A stretch of DNA of 64,000 bases from Sycon ciliatum (taxonomy: Eukaryota > Porifera > Calcarea > Leucosolenida > Sycettidae): the NCBI RefSeq assembly GCF_964019385.1, contig NC_088654.1:25070941-25134940 (forward strand), written 5' to 3'. This document shows, in pieces, positions 21,911 through 34,615 of this stretch; position 1 is the stretch's first letter; each line of letters starts with the position of its first letter. The translations under genes and the position numbers were made by a program. The notes beneath the pieces were generated by a model. It was given only the letters and a program-made list of their open reading frames with translations. It did no database searches and was not told the origin of the DNA.

Positions 21911-23070
21911 TGCACAGATATATTATCCACATCCTGACTTAGAGATGCAAATGCGTTGCCAACAGTGACACTAAACTTTGCAGCTTGCGTCTCGGGCGGC
22001 GAGTCACGCTGATAGCCCCGTGATTTCTGGCCTGGAGTCCGGGCCGGTGCTCCACAGGTGTCATCTAGGATATCGCAATCCACGCCGTATCCGCTCTTAC
22101 TGTCGTCCGTGCGGCTGCTGCTGCTGTTGGTGGTCGTGGTGCTGCTCTGCGCTGTTTGTTGATCTCCACTGGCATCAGACTGGGTGTACTTATCGAAGTT
22201 CCACTCTCTTGTGTACACAGGCCTTGGCCAGAAGCGCTTGTTGCTGAGAAACGATTCGTCCGCTGCACTGGCAACAATACGCGGAGTGGAGGATTTTTCT
22301 TTTTGAAATATTTTTACGTCAAACACTTGGACATTGTGGTCAGCCTCAGCTGCTCTTGCTGCGATGAACTCCTTCAGCTGGTCTGCAGTAATTGCATGCA
22401 TCAGATTTCCGACAAACAGGACTCTCTTCTTCGCTGTGGGTTTGGTGGTGATGAGTCGCCATGTGGCGTCCGAATCCTCACTCATCTCTTCAAATTTCAG
22501 CAAGCGATCCACACGTGGCGGGGTCAACTCCGAGCTGGGTCCGGGTGTACCATGTGTACGGGAGTTGGACGGCTTGTTGTTTGAGCTGTCAACGTCGGAT
22601 CTGACACTGCTAGTCAGGTCCATCTCGGGATCAATGGGTCGTGAACTCTCTACGGGTACGGCAGACTGTGAACGACTTTCTGTGCCTGTACTACGTTTCT
22701 TTCGATTTCGGCGCTGCCTCTGGCTGGTTGTTTCTTGCTCTCTCTCTAGGTCTGCAATGGCGGAGGAGTTTGATTTACAAGACGCACACGTAACATTGCA
22801 GATGTCCAAATTTTGGCACAGGCAAGTGTCGGCCAGGTCCTCTCTCAGCTGGGAAAGTTCGGAGCTCAATCCACTAATCCTTCGTTGATATCGTTTCTCC
22901 TGGTCCTGAAGTTGGCTTTCAAGACGAGCTAGAGTTCTCAGCACTTCTACAACATTGTGTTCGATGCCAGGCAATGAGCGAAGCTGTGTATGGACCTGTT
23001 CGGCGCTCACCAGCTGCTCAGTGTGATCTGGGCTAGCCATCCCACCCAGGCTGTTGGGGCTAGTCCCCAA
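21907..23070 (-). CDS. LINE-1 ORF1 protein (387 aa)
   Basis: This is an open frame upstream of ORF2. Residues 37-112 are heptad-rich and probably form a coiled coil. A cysteine cluster lies at 83-98 (CLCQ...CNVTCASC). A basic segment (RNRKKRS) is near 121-127. Residues 213-290 (KKRVLFVGNLMHAITADQL) may form an RNA-binding-like fold. LINE ORF1 proteins of this type usually trimerise and bind the element RNA. The stop overlaps the ORF2 start as ATGA (21907-21910), suggesting coupled translation. The exact domain family was not identified. Confidence 0.75.
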   Translation of the reverse strand: MGTSPNSLGGMASPDHTEQLVSAEQVHTQLRSLPGIEHNVVEVLRTLARLESQLQDQEKRYQRRISGLSSELSQLREDLADTCLCQNLDICNVTCASCKSNSSAIADLEREQETTSQRQRRNRKKRSTGTESRSQSAVPVESSRPIDPEMDLTSSVRSDVDSSNNKPSNSRTHGTPGPSSELTPPRVDRLLKFEEMSEDSDATWRLITTKPTAKKRVLFVGNLMHAITADQLKEFIAARAAEADHNVQVFDVKIFQKEKSSTPRIVASAADESFLSNKRFWPRPVYTREWNFDKYTQSDASGDQQTAQSSTTTTNSSSSRTDDSKSGYGVDCDILDDTCGAPARTPGQKSRGYQRDSPPETQAAKFSVTVGNAFASLSQDVDNISVQ

Positions 23071-23230
23071 AAGCTACCTAAAAACTACGGAAAAACGGGA
23101 GCCTCAATACACGCAACCTACTTTAAGGCAAAAATTGTTCTTTTGGTGGTCTTGACTGTATGTCCTTTCCCTTTCTACATAATATGTAACTAATCATTAT
23201 TTTTGTATTTCTAATCCGCTGCACACACAG

Positions 23231-23416
23231 GGGACTGTGGATCACCACCAGGCAATATTCCTCATGGTACATTCCCAACTGGAAGTCCAACAACAGCTGG
23301 AAGTAAACTCACGGTGATGTGTGATACTGGATATACAGCTGATACTACGACATCACAGAAAATATCTTGTGGCACTGATGGTAATTGGACACCGACGCTT
23401 CCGAATCCTTGTATCC
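23231..23416 (+). CDS. Host gene, sushi (CCP) domain exon B
   Basis: This 186-base exon is almost identical to 5774-5959, with about nine base differences by eye (for example PPGN for PPDN and KISCG for NISCG). It has the same CACACACAG acceptor, GTGAGT donor and phase-1 boundaries. It encodes a full sushi module with all four cysteines and the GNW tryptophan. About 45 bases of intron upstream and 18 downstream are also shared with the first copy. The pair arose by segmental duplication, later pushed 17 kb apart by the nested transposons. A piggyBac-type MITE sits at the TTAA 18 bases after its donor. Confidence 0.85.
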
Positions 23417-23434
23417 GTGAGTATTTCTAATGTT

Positions 23435-24147
23435 TTAACCCTTTGCATGCTGAGCCCCTTTTCTCCAATCCACTGGCTTTCCAGCGCACTGACTCTCTTA
23501 GTGGAGTATGCGCTTACAGCTCCGAACGAAATTTATTCTCATTTCACTCCACCTTGATGGATTTTCATCGTCCTTGGCTCGTTGGAAAGATCAGGACTAA
23601 GCGAATCCATTCTGGCAGGTATCTGCTCCATAGACACATCAGGGACACTTCCACGTCCTCTCCAAACTACTCCACCGTGCCTCGGAACGGCACAACAACT
23701 CAATTTCACATTCTTGTTCGGCTTCTTGCCCAAATTCAACCGATTTTCACAATTCAAACTGCGCTGCAAAGCTGAGATCCAAGCGCTTCATTTGATGTCC
23801 ATCACGCATGCGCCGTGCCAAAGGGAAATCCCCTGGCACGCTTCCCAACAAAATGAAGTCATGCACAAACAAATTCGCCTTCACTCTGGGCTGTGATTTC
23901 CGTGTTCATCTTGTCGCCGCTCAATGAATTCTTATCCAATGGCGAAGATCTTCATATCCTCGGAAAGATAAGGTCAAGACCTTTCCAAAGGTGTGTTTAT
24001 TTTCGCGATGCGTTTATGGTTGACGAAGTTAATAAAGTTTGTACACTGGTCTATGCACTGTGATATATCGCGCGAATGTTTTTGCGAGTTAACTCGTACG
24101 TAGTGGATCAGGTCATGAATAAAGCACGAGTTAACTCGTACTCAGCA
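23435..24147 (-). mobile_element. piggyBac-type MITE, family A copy 2
   Basis: It begins TTAACCCTTTGCATGCTGAG at the host TTAA. Its interior matches 6027-6670 in reverse complement. The far end stops at GTACTCAGCA (24147) instead of continuing to a CAAAGGGTTAA terminus, so that end is truncated where the fold-back element begins. In the duplicate intron (5975-5985) the same position is an unoccupied TTTTAAGG. Confidence 0.72.
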
Positions 24148-24155
24148 ATCTTCGG

Positions 24156-24918
24156 GGTGCTGAGTCGAATGGTCTTGGTCCGAGGAAGCTGCGACGTTCC
24201 CCTTCTCCTTTATTCCCAATCGAACTCGCACACTTTCACCGAAACCGGGTGACTGCGCCCTACTAGATGGCGATTTGTATGCAAAATGTCACTAAAACGC
24301 CATTTCGTTCTTATAAAAGCACGAATGACCGCGATTGGCCCATATGTTCTAGTCTTTGGGATGCTGAGTCGATTGGTTTTGGTCCAAAAAAGCGGCGATG
24401 TACTATTCGGCCCTTATTCCCAATCGAACATGGCTGAACAAGCGATCACGTGCTCGTGCGCACACCAGTCACCTGGTCACCGTGCCAGCAGGCGACAACT
24501 TTCACACCAAGGTTCAACTCAAAGGCTCAAAGGTTCGACTCGAGTGACGTAAACTCGACCAAGCATGCTGTAAGTTGTAGCCTGCAGGCACGGTGACCAG
24601 GTGACTGGTGTACGCACGAGCACGTGACCGCTTGTTCAGCCATGTTCGATTGGGAATAAGAGCCGAACGCTGTATCGCCGGCTTTTCGGACCAAAACCAG
24701 TCGACTCAGTGTCCAAAAGACTACAACATATGGGCCAATCGCCGTCATTCGTGCTTTTAGAAGAGCGAAATGGCGCTTTTAGTGACATGTTGCATACAAA
24801 TCGCCATCCAGTAGGGCGCAGTCACCCAGTTCCGGTGGAAGTGCGCAAGTTGGATTGGGAACAAAGGATGAAGGGAGAGTCTCAGCTTCCTGGGACAAAG
24901 ACTATTCGACTCAGCACC
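24156..24918. mobile_element. Fold-back element, about 345-base inverted arms
   Basis: GGTGCTGAGTCGAATGGTCT at 24156 is repeated inverted at 24918. The arms (24156-24500 and 24563-24918) match throughout, with shared strings CACGTGCTCGTGCG-like and CACCAGTCACCTGGTCACCG, around a roughly 60-base centre. It is non-coding. It could fold into a very long hairpin. The class is unknown and no clear target duplication is visible. Confidence 0.85.
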
Positions 24919-24934
24919 ATCCCTCACAGGACAT

Positions 24935-25165
24935 GCTGCTTTTCAGTAATGCCACTACCCGCTGTATTATCATTTCCTTTACTGGCCTAACTGGCTTTTT
25001 AAAACTTTATTACCCACTCTATTCAGTATCATTACCTTCACTGGCCTTCTATACTTTATCCTCCTTTTTAGTCGATATCATGTGATCAGGCTAATTTGCC
25101 TGTTTGTTCTTCGACTCTAAATAAACAAACAACAACAAACAACAACAACAACAACAACAACAACA
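24935..25165 (+). mobile_element. LINE 3' tail with (CAA)n
   Basis: TGATCAGGCTAATTTGCCTG, TCTAAATAAACAAA and then a (CAA)n tract to 25165 look like a non-LTR 3' UTR and tail. The tail type matches LINE-1. No reverse transcriptase coding remains. Confidence 0.55.
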
Positions 25166-25650
25166 CCCCGAACACTCAGTGTGTTTGCTTTCAATACATC
25201 CTGTCACGAAGTTTGCGCATCTCCAAGCGACGGGACCTTTGGTCCGTCGTTTCTTGTTGTCGTCATCATAGCCATAACCAGGGTGGTGCAATTCGAGGGC
25301 TGCTTGAGTAACCCTTTGAACGTGGCAAACTTCGCTGTATTCTCTGCTATTTGTAGTCGCAGTCACATAATCTGCCAGACATGGCATTTCCTCTGGGCTG
25401 GACTCATCTTCCCCCTCGAACATAAAGTCCCAATCATTATCGACGGATCGGTCTGCTTGACAGACTCCCGGACGCCTGATCGAATCAGGACATAAAGGTC
25501 TTTATGGAAGTGAACATCTGGCCTTCTGATAACTCCAACTTCTGGAAACAGATCAGGGTTTAGTGACCGATCTGCCGGCCGATTTCCTACTAACACTTGA
25601 CGTGGATCCGATATCCGACGCCGGTATACTCACCTTGCTGTCCGTCATCA
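25166..25650 (-). pseudogene. Unrecognised minus-strand coding remnant
   Basis: Minus-strand frames include EGEDESSPEEMPCLADYV and RRTKGPVAWRCANFVTG, and in another frame NPDLFPEVGVIRRPDVHFHK. Upstream at about 25635-25650 the minus strand reads ATGACGGACAGCAAG directly followed by GTGAGTAT, which resembles a short first exon with a splice donor. I do not recognise the family. It could be part of a DNA transposon. Confidence 0.25.
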
Positions 25651-26701
25651 GCAAAGGATCAGCTCCCGCAGAAGTGGAAGGAAAACTGAAGATATCCCGA
25701 CGCTAAACGAAGGCACGTGATGCGCACGTCAGGCGAAATTACTGGTCAATCGGCGACACGCATTTTTCACAAAAAATTGCGTTTCACCTGCGGGGAGAGT
25801 ATGCGTGTACTCGAGTCTCATCCTGAGCACGTTTTTTTCTCCGTTTTTTCAGCTCCAGTATAGCTGTATTTTTCATTGCAAAGCCGTCCTCGTTTGTTGT
25901 GTTCGTTGTTCAAACGAAGTGGACATTCAATCATGAAGGCAGAGGACAAAGGAGCCTGATTGGAGTTTCTCGTGGCATAAGACGGTCATACACAGACACT
26001 TTGGGATTTTCTGAATATAATATACCGTACGCACGATGCTGAGATCAATTTGTGCAATATCAAATTGTTTGTGATCTACCACATCGAGCAGAACGGGATC
26101 CAAACACAAGCTTACCGACGGTTAGGCTGCCGACCTGACTGGAAAAATGATCCCTGGCTTCACCAGACGCCAGAAGTCGGACACCATGTCCCTTGCCGCG
26201 ACGTCCATCTCCAAAAAGAACTCCATCTTCGTCGTGACAAGGCTTGAAATCATCGTGACTCAATATTCAACCGAGATTCGCGGTCTCACCCTTTCTCAGA
26301 TCGAATCATTTTTTGTTGTAGCAGTTGCAGGGCAGATCCCCGCCACTACTTCAACAGAAGATGGCTCCAAAGCATGCCTGGAACAAGCCATATCGAGGTT
26401 GCAAGCCACCCATCTCAGCACTTTTTTTTGAAGAAATTCGAAATTTCAATGGTGAAAGATATACTATGGAGAGAATTTCAAAAAGTATGTTTCGCGGAGC
26501 GATCGCTCAACCTACGTCATTCAAACTTTGCAGGATGGTTCAGACGTACATGCTAGGCATGGAACCACAGAAGATGATATCATAGCTGACACACAGAGTC
26601 ACACACACAGCAGATTCGTGTGCACAGATACTAAATCAGTGGACGTCGTCATCTTCTTCCCGCTGATCTCAAATGTACTATGACGTGCTATTTCGCCTGA
26701 C
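25651..26701. other. Unassigned interval
   Basis: I see no recognisable gene. Short plus-strand frames near 26047-26250 (VIYHIEQNGIQTQAYRRLG) are unsupported. The interval probably holds old transposon sequence next to the second piggyBac copy. Confidence 0.3.
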
Positions 26702-27827
26702 GTGGAGGTGAACATCGCACGTAGTGCAGTAGGTAGCACACTGGTGCTGCTTGGTACCCACTTCTGTGCAGTTTCTGCAGTTCTTCCTTTTCCTCACTCC
26801 AGGTATGTAAAGCTGAGCAACAGTAACCTGGACATCCTGTGGAACAGGCACTGGGCGATACGAGCGCTTCGGTGGCGGTGCATGCCCATCAATCGATGAC
26901 AGCTGCCGGATGAGGTTACAGGGGAAATCTGAGTGCTGCAAGTTGCATCATCGAGTTATCACCCCTAGATGCTGGCTCCGCCACAAGTGAAAGCGGCGGT
27001 ATGCATTGACAGCGCACAAGTCAACCATATCCAAGAAAAGACTCTTCCAGTATTTCTTCGTTTTGCGAAGCACACGATGCGTTTCAATCAGCTGATCGAA
27101 CGTGGAGACTCCACCCATGCTGCTGCTGTAGTCTCTGATGGACACTGGCCTCTGCACTTCCATTTGCTGGTGTGCACCATCAATCTTGACATTTCTTGTC
27201 ACTGTGTCATGCTCATGGCCCTGATGTATGTTGCTGTACATTGACACACACCGCTTGTCCTTCCATTGCTGGTACAGGTGATCTCCGTTGCGAACATAGC
27301 GTGTTGCACCTCGCTCTGCATGTTTCTCGAACTGTTTCATGTCGGTCCGCAATACGGCTGGAAATCCAGTGCGGTTCGCGCGGATGGTGCCAACCAACGA
27401 TATTTGCTTGGTACGAAGAGATGTGGCCAGGATTTCGGAAGTGTAAAAATTGTCCGTGTAGATCACACTTCCGGCGCGCACGTCACTGACAAGCCGCATC
27501 ACCACAGCATGAGTCAGGCCATTTTCACCTCCAGGTTGCTGGCCTGTGTAAACTTCAAAGTTTACAACAATGGGGCTTTGGGCGTCGCAGGCAGCGAAGA
27601 CCTTGAAGCCCCATTTGACGGGCTTTTTGGGCATAAACTGCGGAAAAGGAGCGCGTCCCTTGCACTTGACCATGCGCTCGTCAACTCTAACGCAGTTGCC
27701 AGGGATGAACAAACGCTTGCAGGCCGCCTGCACATGGTCGTGAAGGTATCGCACCTTATGAAGCCGATTATTTACATCCTCTGTCCTGAAGTCCACAACC
27801 TTGAGGAAGCACATCAGCGCTAAGTAC
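26702..27827 (-). pseudogene. piggyBac-family transposase, truncated copy 2
   Basis: A 288-codon frame (26948-27814) and a C-terminal frame (26678-26941) match the C-terminal 1.1 kb of copy 1. They include DERMVKCKGRAPFPQFMPKK, IYTDNFYTSE, GGVSTFDQLIETHRV and the KRSYRPVPVPQDVQVT...KNCRNC tail. The core is less damaged than in copy 1; one frame change remains near 26945. The N-terminal half is missing. Similarity stops exactly where the CT-rich tract begins (27828). Like copy 1 it has Ser in the GGVDxxDQ position, so both derive from a source element with that change. Confidence 0.9.
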
Positions 27828-29164
<1,337 letters not shown>

Positions 29165-29394
29165 GAATGCGGACCCCGTGCTGCCGTACTACTACAAGTC
29201 ACAAGGTTCAAGTGCCTGCATGCAGCATGGTGCACGAGTCGCAACAAGCAAGTACCAGGTGCATACCTAAAAGTAGCGTATGTGAACATCGATATTTACG
29301 CCAAAAACAACGAACAGCGCCAAAGCCCCCTCCCCCACCACACACACACACGAACAAAATAATATCGTCTTTAAAAAAATACCGATACTTACAG
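29165..29394. other. Intron segment upstream of the decayed sushi exon
   Basis: No gene. A short (CA)n at 29340-29351 and a plausible polypyrimidine-poor acceptor ACTTACAG end at 29394. Confidence 0.4.
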
Positions 29395-29580
29395 ACGACC
29401 CCTAACTGTGAAAAATATACATTTTATCAAAATTATACACCTACAGTTATACAACAGTCGGCAGTACCAAGACAATAACTTGTTCTCTTGACTATGCCGT
29501 CAATCCTTCTGCAACAACACAAACTATTACATGCCAAGCCAATGGTACTTGGACAGTGCCTGGTGTGCAACCATGTCTGC
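29395..29580 (+). pseudogene. Host gene, decayed sushi exon C
   Basis: The span from the acceptor ACTTACAG to the aligned donor position is 186 bases, the same length as sushi exons A and B. The second half reads as a sushi C-terminus in the expected phase-1 frame: VGSTKTITCSLDYAV, TQTITCQANGTWTVPG and QPCL. The first half (PNCEKYTFYQNYTPTV, with the first cysteine) is in a different frame, and the expected frame has stops. At the donor the sequence is C followed by TTAAG instead of GTAAG. It therefore looks like a module dead from indels and loss of the splice donor. An assembly error could mimic the frame change but not easily the donor change as well. Confidence 0.6.
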
Positions 29581-29912
29581 TTAAGATATTTTTGATTTAA
29601 ACGAGAGTTTATAGTAGAGAAAAGAACCAAGGAAGTACAAGTTATGTTATAATGTCCACTAACACCACCAGTAACGAAACAATCAGCCCATGCGATAACA
29701 CTGTACGACACTGACCAACGGTACTGACGTTCTACAACTAACTGACCATGAGCTCTAGCACGTCTTGCATGCGCACTCCAACAGCTGTATGTAATCGTAT
29801 AACTTTGAACCTTCCAAGTGGGAAGGCGCATCCTAGCACCTTTTAAGATTTCAAAAGATTTAAACTGAATAGAGCTGCCAAGTAATTCACAAGAGGCAGA
29901 TATAGCATGAAC
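29581..29912. other. Intron before the Gypsy element
   Basis: No gene is recognised. It contains an inverted echo (ACTTTGAACCTTCCAAG near 29810) of the repeat near 6970-7010. Confidence 0.35.
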
Positions 29913-29917
29913 GTTTT

Positions 29918-30112
29918 TGTGATATCTGAGCAAGCGTTGTACAAACGCGTCATAAGTTGTTATCTTATTACTTACGTTTCCTGCATGCATATGCGCATGC
30001 CTGTTGTTTTGTTGTCTTGTCTTGCTCGGAACGAGTGATAAACAAGTCTTGAGTTTTTCCCTATCTGACAAGTTTGTCTTGGTCTTGTGTAGTGCCTGGG
30101 TTGCATGTAACA
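29918..30112 (+). repeat. 5' LTR of Gypsy element
   Basis: This 195-base LTR is nearly identical to 34421-34615. It contains the only nearby in-frame ATG (30004) for the gag frame. Confidence 0.93.
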
Positions 30113-33100
30113 ATTTGGCGACGAAGACAACGTCCTGCGCGATAGAGGGAGATCGTGACCGTCTTCCACCATTCGACACGTCCGGACCCCCATCTCAAGT
30201 GGCTCTGAGGTGGACAAAATGGGTTCGAGCCTTTGACTATTATCTGACGGGAAAGGACATTACGAACAAGAAGCGTTCAAAAGCACTGCTCTTGCACTTC
30301 GCGGGTCTAGAAGTTCAGGATTTATTCGAGGACCTATCCGACCCAGATGACAGCCTTCCACCAGATCAGAGAACACAGAATGACAATGAGTTCCTCAAGT
30401 GCAAGCGTACCTTGCAAGCTCATTTCGGTGCTCCTGCAAACCCTACGTATGAGAGGCACGTCTTCCGTCAACTCACTCGCCGGCAGGGAGAGTCCACAGT
30501 GCAGTACTGCACCAAGCTTCGGCAGCAAGCTCGGCTTTGTTCTTTCGAGAATGAAGGACAAACTGCGGAAGCTATTCGTGACCAGATCGTAGCCACAGTC
30601 GACAGCAGTGAGCTGAAGAAGAAGCTCCTGTCAGAACCAGCCCTGACTCTGCCACGAGCGTTGGAAATGTGCAGACTTTGGGAGGACGCCCAGTCCCAGT
30701 CGGAAGGAATGTCCTCAACCACTTCTACTTCGTCTGGTACCGGTTATACCGGGAGTAGTAGTATGCTTGTCAATGCCGTGCACGACCGAGACCAGAGTCA
30801 CAGGCAAGCTGGACGGGGTGGATTTGTGCAGTCATCGCGTGGCCAGTCACGTAAATGCGGTGGATGTGGAGACCAGTGGCACGAGAAGCGCGAGTCATGC
30901 CCAGCTTGGGGCAAGTCGTGCCGGAAGTGTAGGAAGCCAAACCACTTCGCCAAAGTTTGCCGTTCACAGCAGTCCAGCACTGGTGGCAGTGTACACATGG
31001 TTGGCCAGTCTCAAGAAGTACATGGAACGTCGCCAGTCGACCCTGCTCTTGCTCCAAGTCATAGTGCAAGTGCTGGTACTGGTGCGAGTGTTACATCCGG
31101 TCCTACAACTGCAAGTCCGTACAGCAGCGGCCTGGACGAGTACTATTCGTTGTACCGCACGCAGAGTGACAAGGACCGCGTGGACCCGTACTGTTGTACC
31201 CTCCAGTTATGTAAACAGCCAGTCGTGTTTGAAATCGACACGGGTGCAGCCGTGACGGTGATGTCTGAAAACGAATTTCATCGGCTGGCATCCAAGGTCA
31301 ATTTGTCGCTCGACACAAGTGATCTACCGAAGCTGCGTACTTACTCCGGCGGAATTCTGAATGTCGTCGGTCGCTTTAGTGCTTCTGCGACCCATGCTTC
31401 TCGTAAATCAGCAGAATTGTCGATCGTCGTTGTCCAAGGAAACGGACCAAATCTCCTGGGTCGAGACGCGTTGCAACTGCTGAGGTTGAATTTGAACTTC
31501 GTGTTCAACGTGTCACGCGAGCACTCGATATTGTCAGAGTTCCCGCAGCTCTTCCAACGTAGCATGGGCACCTGGAAACATGGAAAAGTCAAATTGTCCG
31601 TGGCAGACAGCGCCAGACCCCGGTTCCTGACGGCACGCTCTGTTCCTTATGCGTTACAAGCAGCAGTGGAAAAAGAGCTGAGTCGACTGGAGGAAGCTGG
31701 CATCATTAGTCCTGTCCAGTATTCGGAGTGGGCAGCTCCAATCGTACCCGTTCTCAAGCGGAACGGTAGCATACGAATCTGTGGCGATTATAAATGTACT
31801 ATCAACCAGTCGGCAAGAGTAGACAAGTACCCCTTGCCCAACATCGACGACTTGTATCAGAAGTTATCGCAAGGCGCATTCTTCTCCAAGCTTGACCTGA
31901 AACATGCTTATCAACAACTGTTGCTCGACGACGAGTCTAAGCTGCTGACGACAATCAACACCTCCAAAGGATAGTGGTTGTCTACAACCGCCTACCCTTG
32001 GGCGTGTCGGCGGCCCCGGCAATATTTCAGCGCACGATGGAACAATTGTTAGCAGGTCTGTCCTTTGTCGTAGTGTATCTCAACGACATTGTTGTTTCTG
32101 GAAAGACTCGTGCGGAGCATGATGAGAATCTGAGGCTGGTCCTGGATCGTCTAGCGTCCGCGGGTCTCAGGTTGAATCGTGAGAAGTGTCTCGTGGCTCA
32201 GCAGTCTATTGAGTTCCTGGGCCATGTTATTGATTCAGTCGGCATTAGGCCGTCGGCTGAGAAAGTGGATGACCTTGTGAAGGCCCCACAGCCCGAGAAT
32301 GTCCCTGAACTGAGAAGCTTTCTGGGACTCATAAACTATTACCACAAGTTCATCGAGAATCTAAGCTCAGTGTTAGCTCCATTGTATGAATTGTTATCAT
32401 CAAAGTCGTGGTGTTGGTCTGATAGTCACCAGAAAGCGTTTGATACAGGCAAGTCTCTGCTGCTTTCTGAGCCGATACGTATTCATTATGATCCTAGTTT
32501 ACCTATTGTCGTGTCCTGTGACGCTTCCCCGTATGGTGTTGGCGCAGTTCTGTCGCATGTTCTGCCAGATGGGTCTGATCGGCCAGTAGCCTTTGCATCT
32601 AGAACGCTGTCGTCTTGTGAGAAGAATTACTCGCAGCTTGACCGTGAGGCCTTGGCAATGGTATTTGGCGTCTCCAAGTTCCACAAGTACATCTTCGGTC
32701 GCAACTTTGCACTACAAACAGATCATAAGCCACTGCTGGGATTGTTTGATCCTGATAGACCCATTCCTGTTCAGTCTAGTGGTCGTATTCAGCGATGGGC
32801 ACTCAAACTAGCCAATTATGAATTTGTTCTCGAGTACAAGCCTGGGAAACAGAACGGTTGCGCTGATGGGTTGAGTCGCCTCCCCAATCCGGCGCTGGTA
32901 CCGGAACCGCCGCAGCCAGCCGAGGCTGTACTATCGCTATCCGTCTTGAACACTACACCGGTTACGTCTGCATCGGTTGCTCGCTGGACGAGCAAAAATC
33001 CGTCCCTGGCATTAGTATACAAGTTCGTATCTGAGGGCTGGCCCCAAGACATTCCAGAGGGATTAGAGCCATATTCCCGTCGTCGTAGTGAGCTGTCTGT

Positions 33101-34409
33101 CTTGAATAACTGTATCCTAATTGGTTCCAGGGTAGTTATTCCTTCACCGGGTCGTGCACCATTGCTGGACGAGTTGCACGCCGGCCATCCCGGTATCGCT
33201 AGAATGAAAGCCCTGGCACGCAGCTATGTCTGGTGGCCGTCTCTCGATGCAGAAATCGAACAGACCGTCCGTGGTTGCATGCAGTGCCAGACCGTCACCA
33301 AGTCGCCGCATCGCCAGCAAGTCCACCCATGGGAATGGCCTGGTAAGCCTTGGTTACGTGTCCATGTCGACTTTGCTGGACCCATCGCTGGTAAGATGCT
33401 CTTCATTATTGTCGATAGTCATAGTAAATTTATTGAAGCACATGTTTGCTCTGGCTCATCTGCTGCTGTCGCAATTCGCAAGCTGGAGCAGACCTTTGCT
33501 CTGCTTGGCTTACCTTATAATATTGTTTCTGACAATGGCCCTGCTTTTGCAAGTAGTGAATTTCGTGAGTTTTGCTCATCTAATGGCATACGTCATACTC
33601 TCGTTTCACCATATCATCCGTCTAGTAATGGCTTAGCCGAGCGCGCAGTACAGACGGTGAAGTCTGGCTTGGCCAAGATGTCTGGCCCTGATTTGGAAAC
33701 CCGCCTTGCTAGGTTCCTGTTCCAATACAGAATGACGCCGCAGTCAACAACGGGTCGTTCTCCGTTTGAGCTACTTTGGAAGGAACATCGTCCCCGCTCA
33801 CGTCTGGATCTCGTGTTCCCGGACAGCGGCAAGAAAGTCTTGGACAAACAGTGCACTGCCCATGATCGTGGTGGTGCAAATGCATACCAGTTCTATTGTG
33901 GTGATGCCGTCTGGGCAATGAATTTCAACTCCTCACCGAAGTGGATAGCTGGCACCGTGGAAGAACAGCTTGGTCCTCTAACATTCACGGTTCGTCTTGT
34001 TGATAACAGAGTCTGGAAGCGTCACTCTGACCACCTGAAGAAACGCCTTCCTGCTGAGTCGGTGCAAGATGCTTCAACTGCTACGTCAGCACCACAGCTT
34101 CCATATTCCAGAGCTTTACCTTCTACCACAGCTCTACCGTCTTCAACTGCTCTACCTAGTGTTCCGCCGAATGAGTCTATGTCACTGCCTGGCTCAATTG
34201 TACATGATGAGATCCGTGAGAATGCTGATTTATCTGTTCCTGAATCTACTCCTAACCAATCTAGTGGTTCTAGTCCTGTCGTGTCTATGCGCAGTTCTTC
34301 TCGTTCTGTAAAGGCTCCTGTCCGCCTTGATCTGTATTTCGCCTTATCAGATTATTTGCTGCCACGACACAGTCTATGTATTTCTGTTATTCTGGCCGTT
34401 TCCATCTGA
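30113..34409 (+). pseudogene. Gypsy gag-pol polyprotein, one frameshift
   Basis: The first frame (open from inside the LTR to 31974) encodes gag with a zinc-knuckle region (CGGCGDQWHEKRESC, CRKCRKPNHFAKVC), then protease (FEIDTGAAVTV, LLGRDAL) and the start of reverse transcriptase (RICGDYKCTINQ, FSKLDLKHAYQQL). A stop TAG at 31972 follows TSKG. The rest of pol continues in another frame from about 31974: YNRLPLGVSAAPAIFQRT, the catalytic-box region VVYLNDIVV, RNase H (SCDASPYGVGAVLSH, REALAMVFGV), an integrase zinc region (HPGIARMKALARSYVWWP, CMQC) and an integrase core (HVDFAGP, VSDNGPAF, AERAVQTVK). The box normally reading YxDD has Asn at its first Asp (codon 32082-32084). The copy is probably inactive. 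Confidence 0.93.
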
Positions 34410-34420
34410 TGGTGGAGGGA

Positions 34421-34615
34421 TGTGATATCTGAGCAAGCGTTGTACAAACGCGTCATAAGTTGTTATCTTATTACTTACGTTGCCTGCATGCATATGCGCA
34501 TGCCTGTTGTTTTGTTGTCTTGTCTTGCTCTGAACGAGTGATAAACAAGTCTTGAGTTTTTCCCTATCTGACAAGTTTGTCTTGGTCTTGTGTAGTGCCT
34601 GGGTTGCATGTAACA
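34421..34615 (+). repeat. 3' LTR of Gypsy element
   Basis: This 195-base LTR follows the purine tract and is followed directly by GTTTT, the second copy of the target duplication. Confidence 0.93.
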
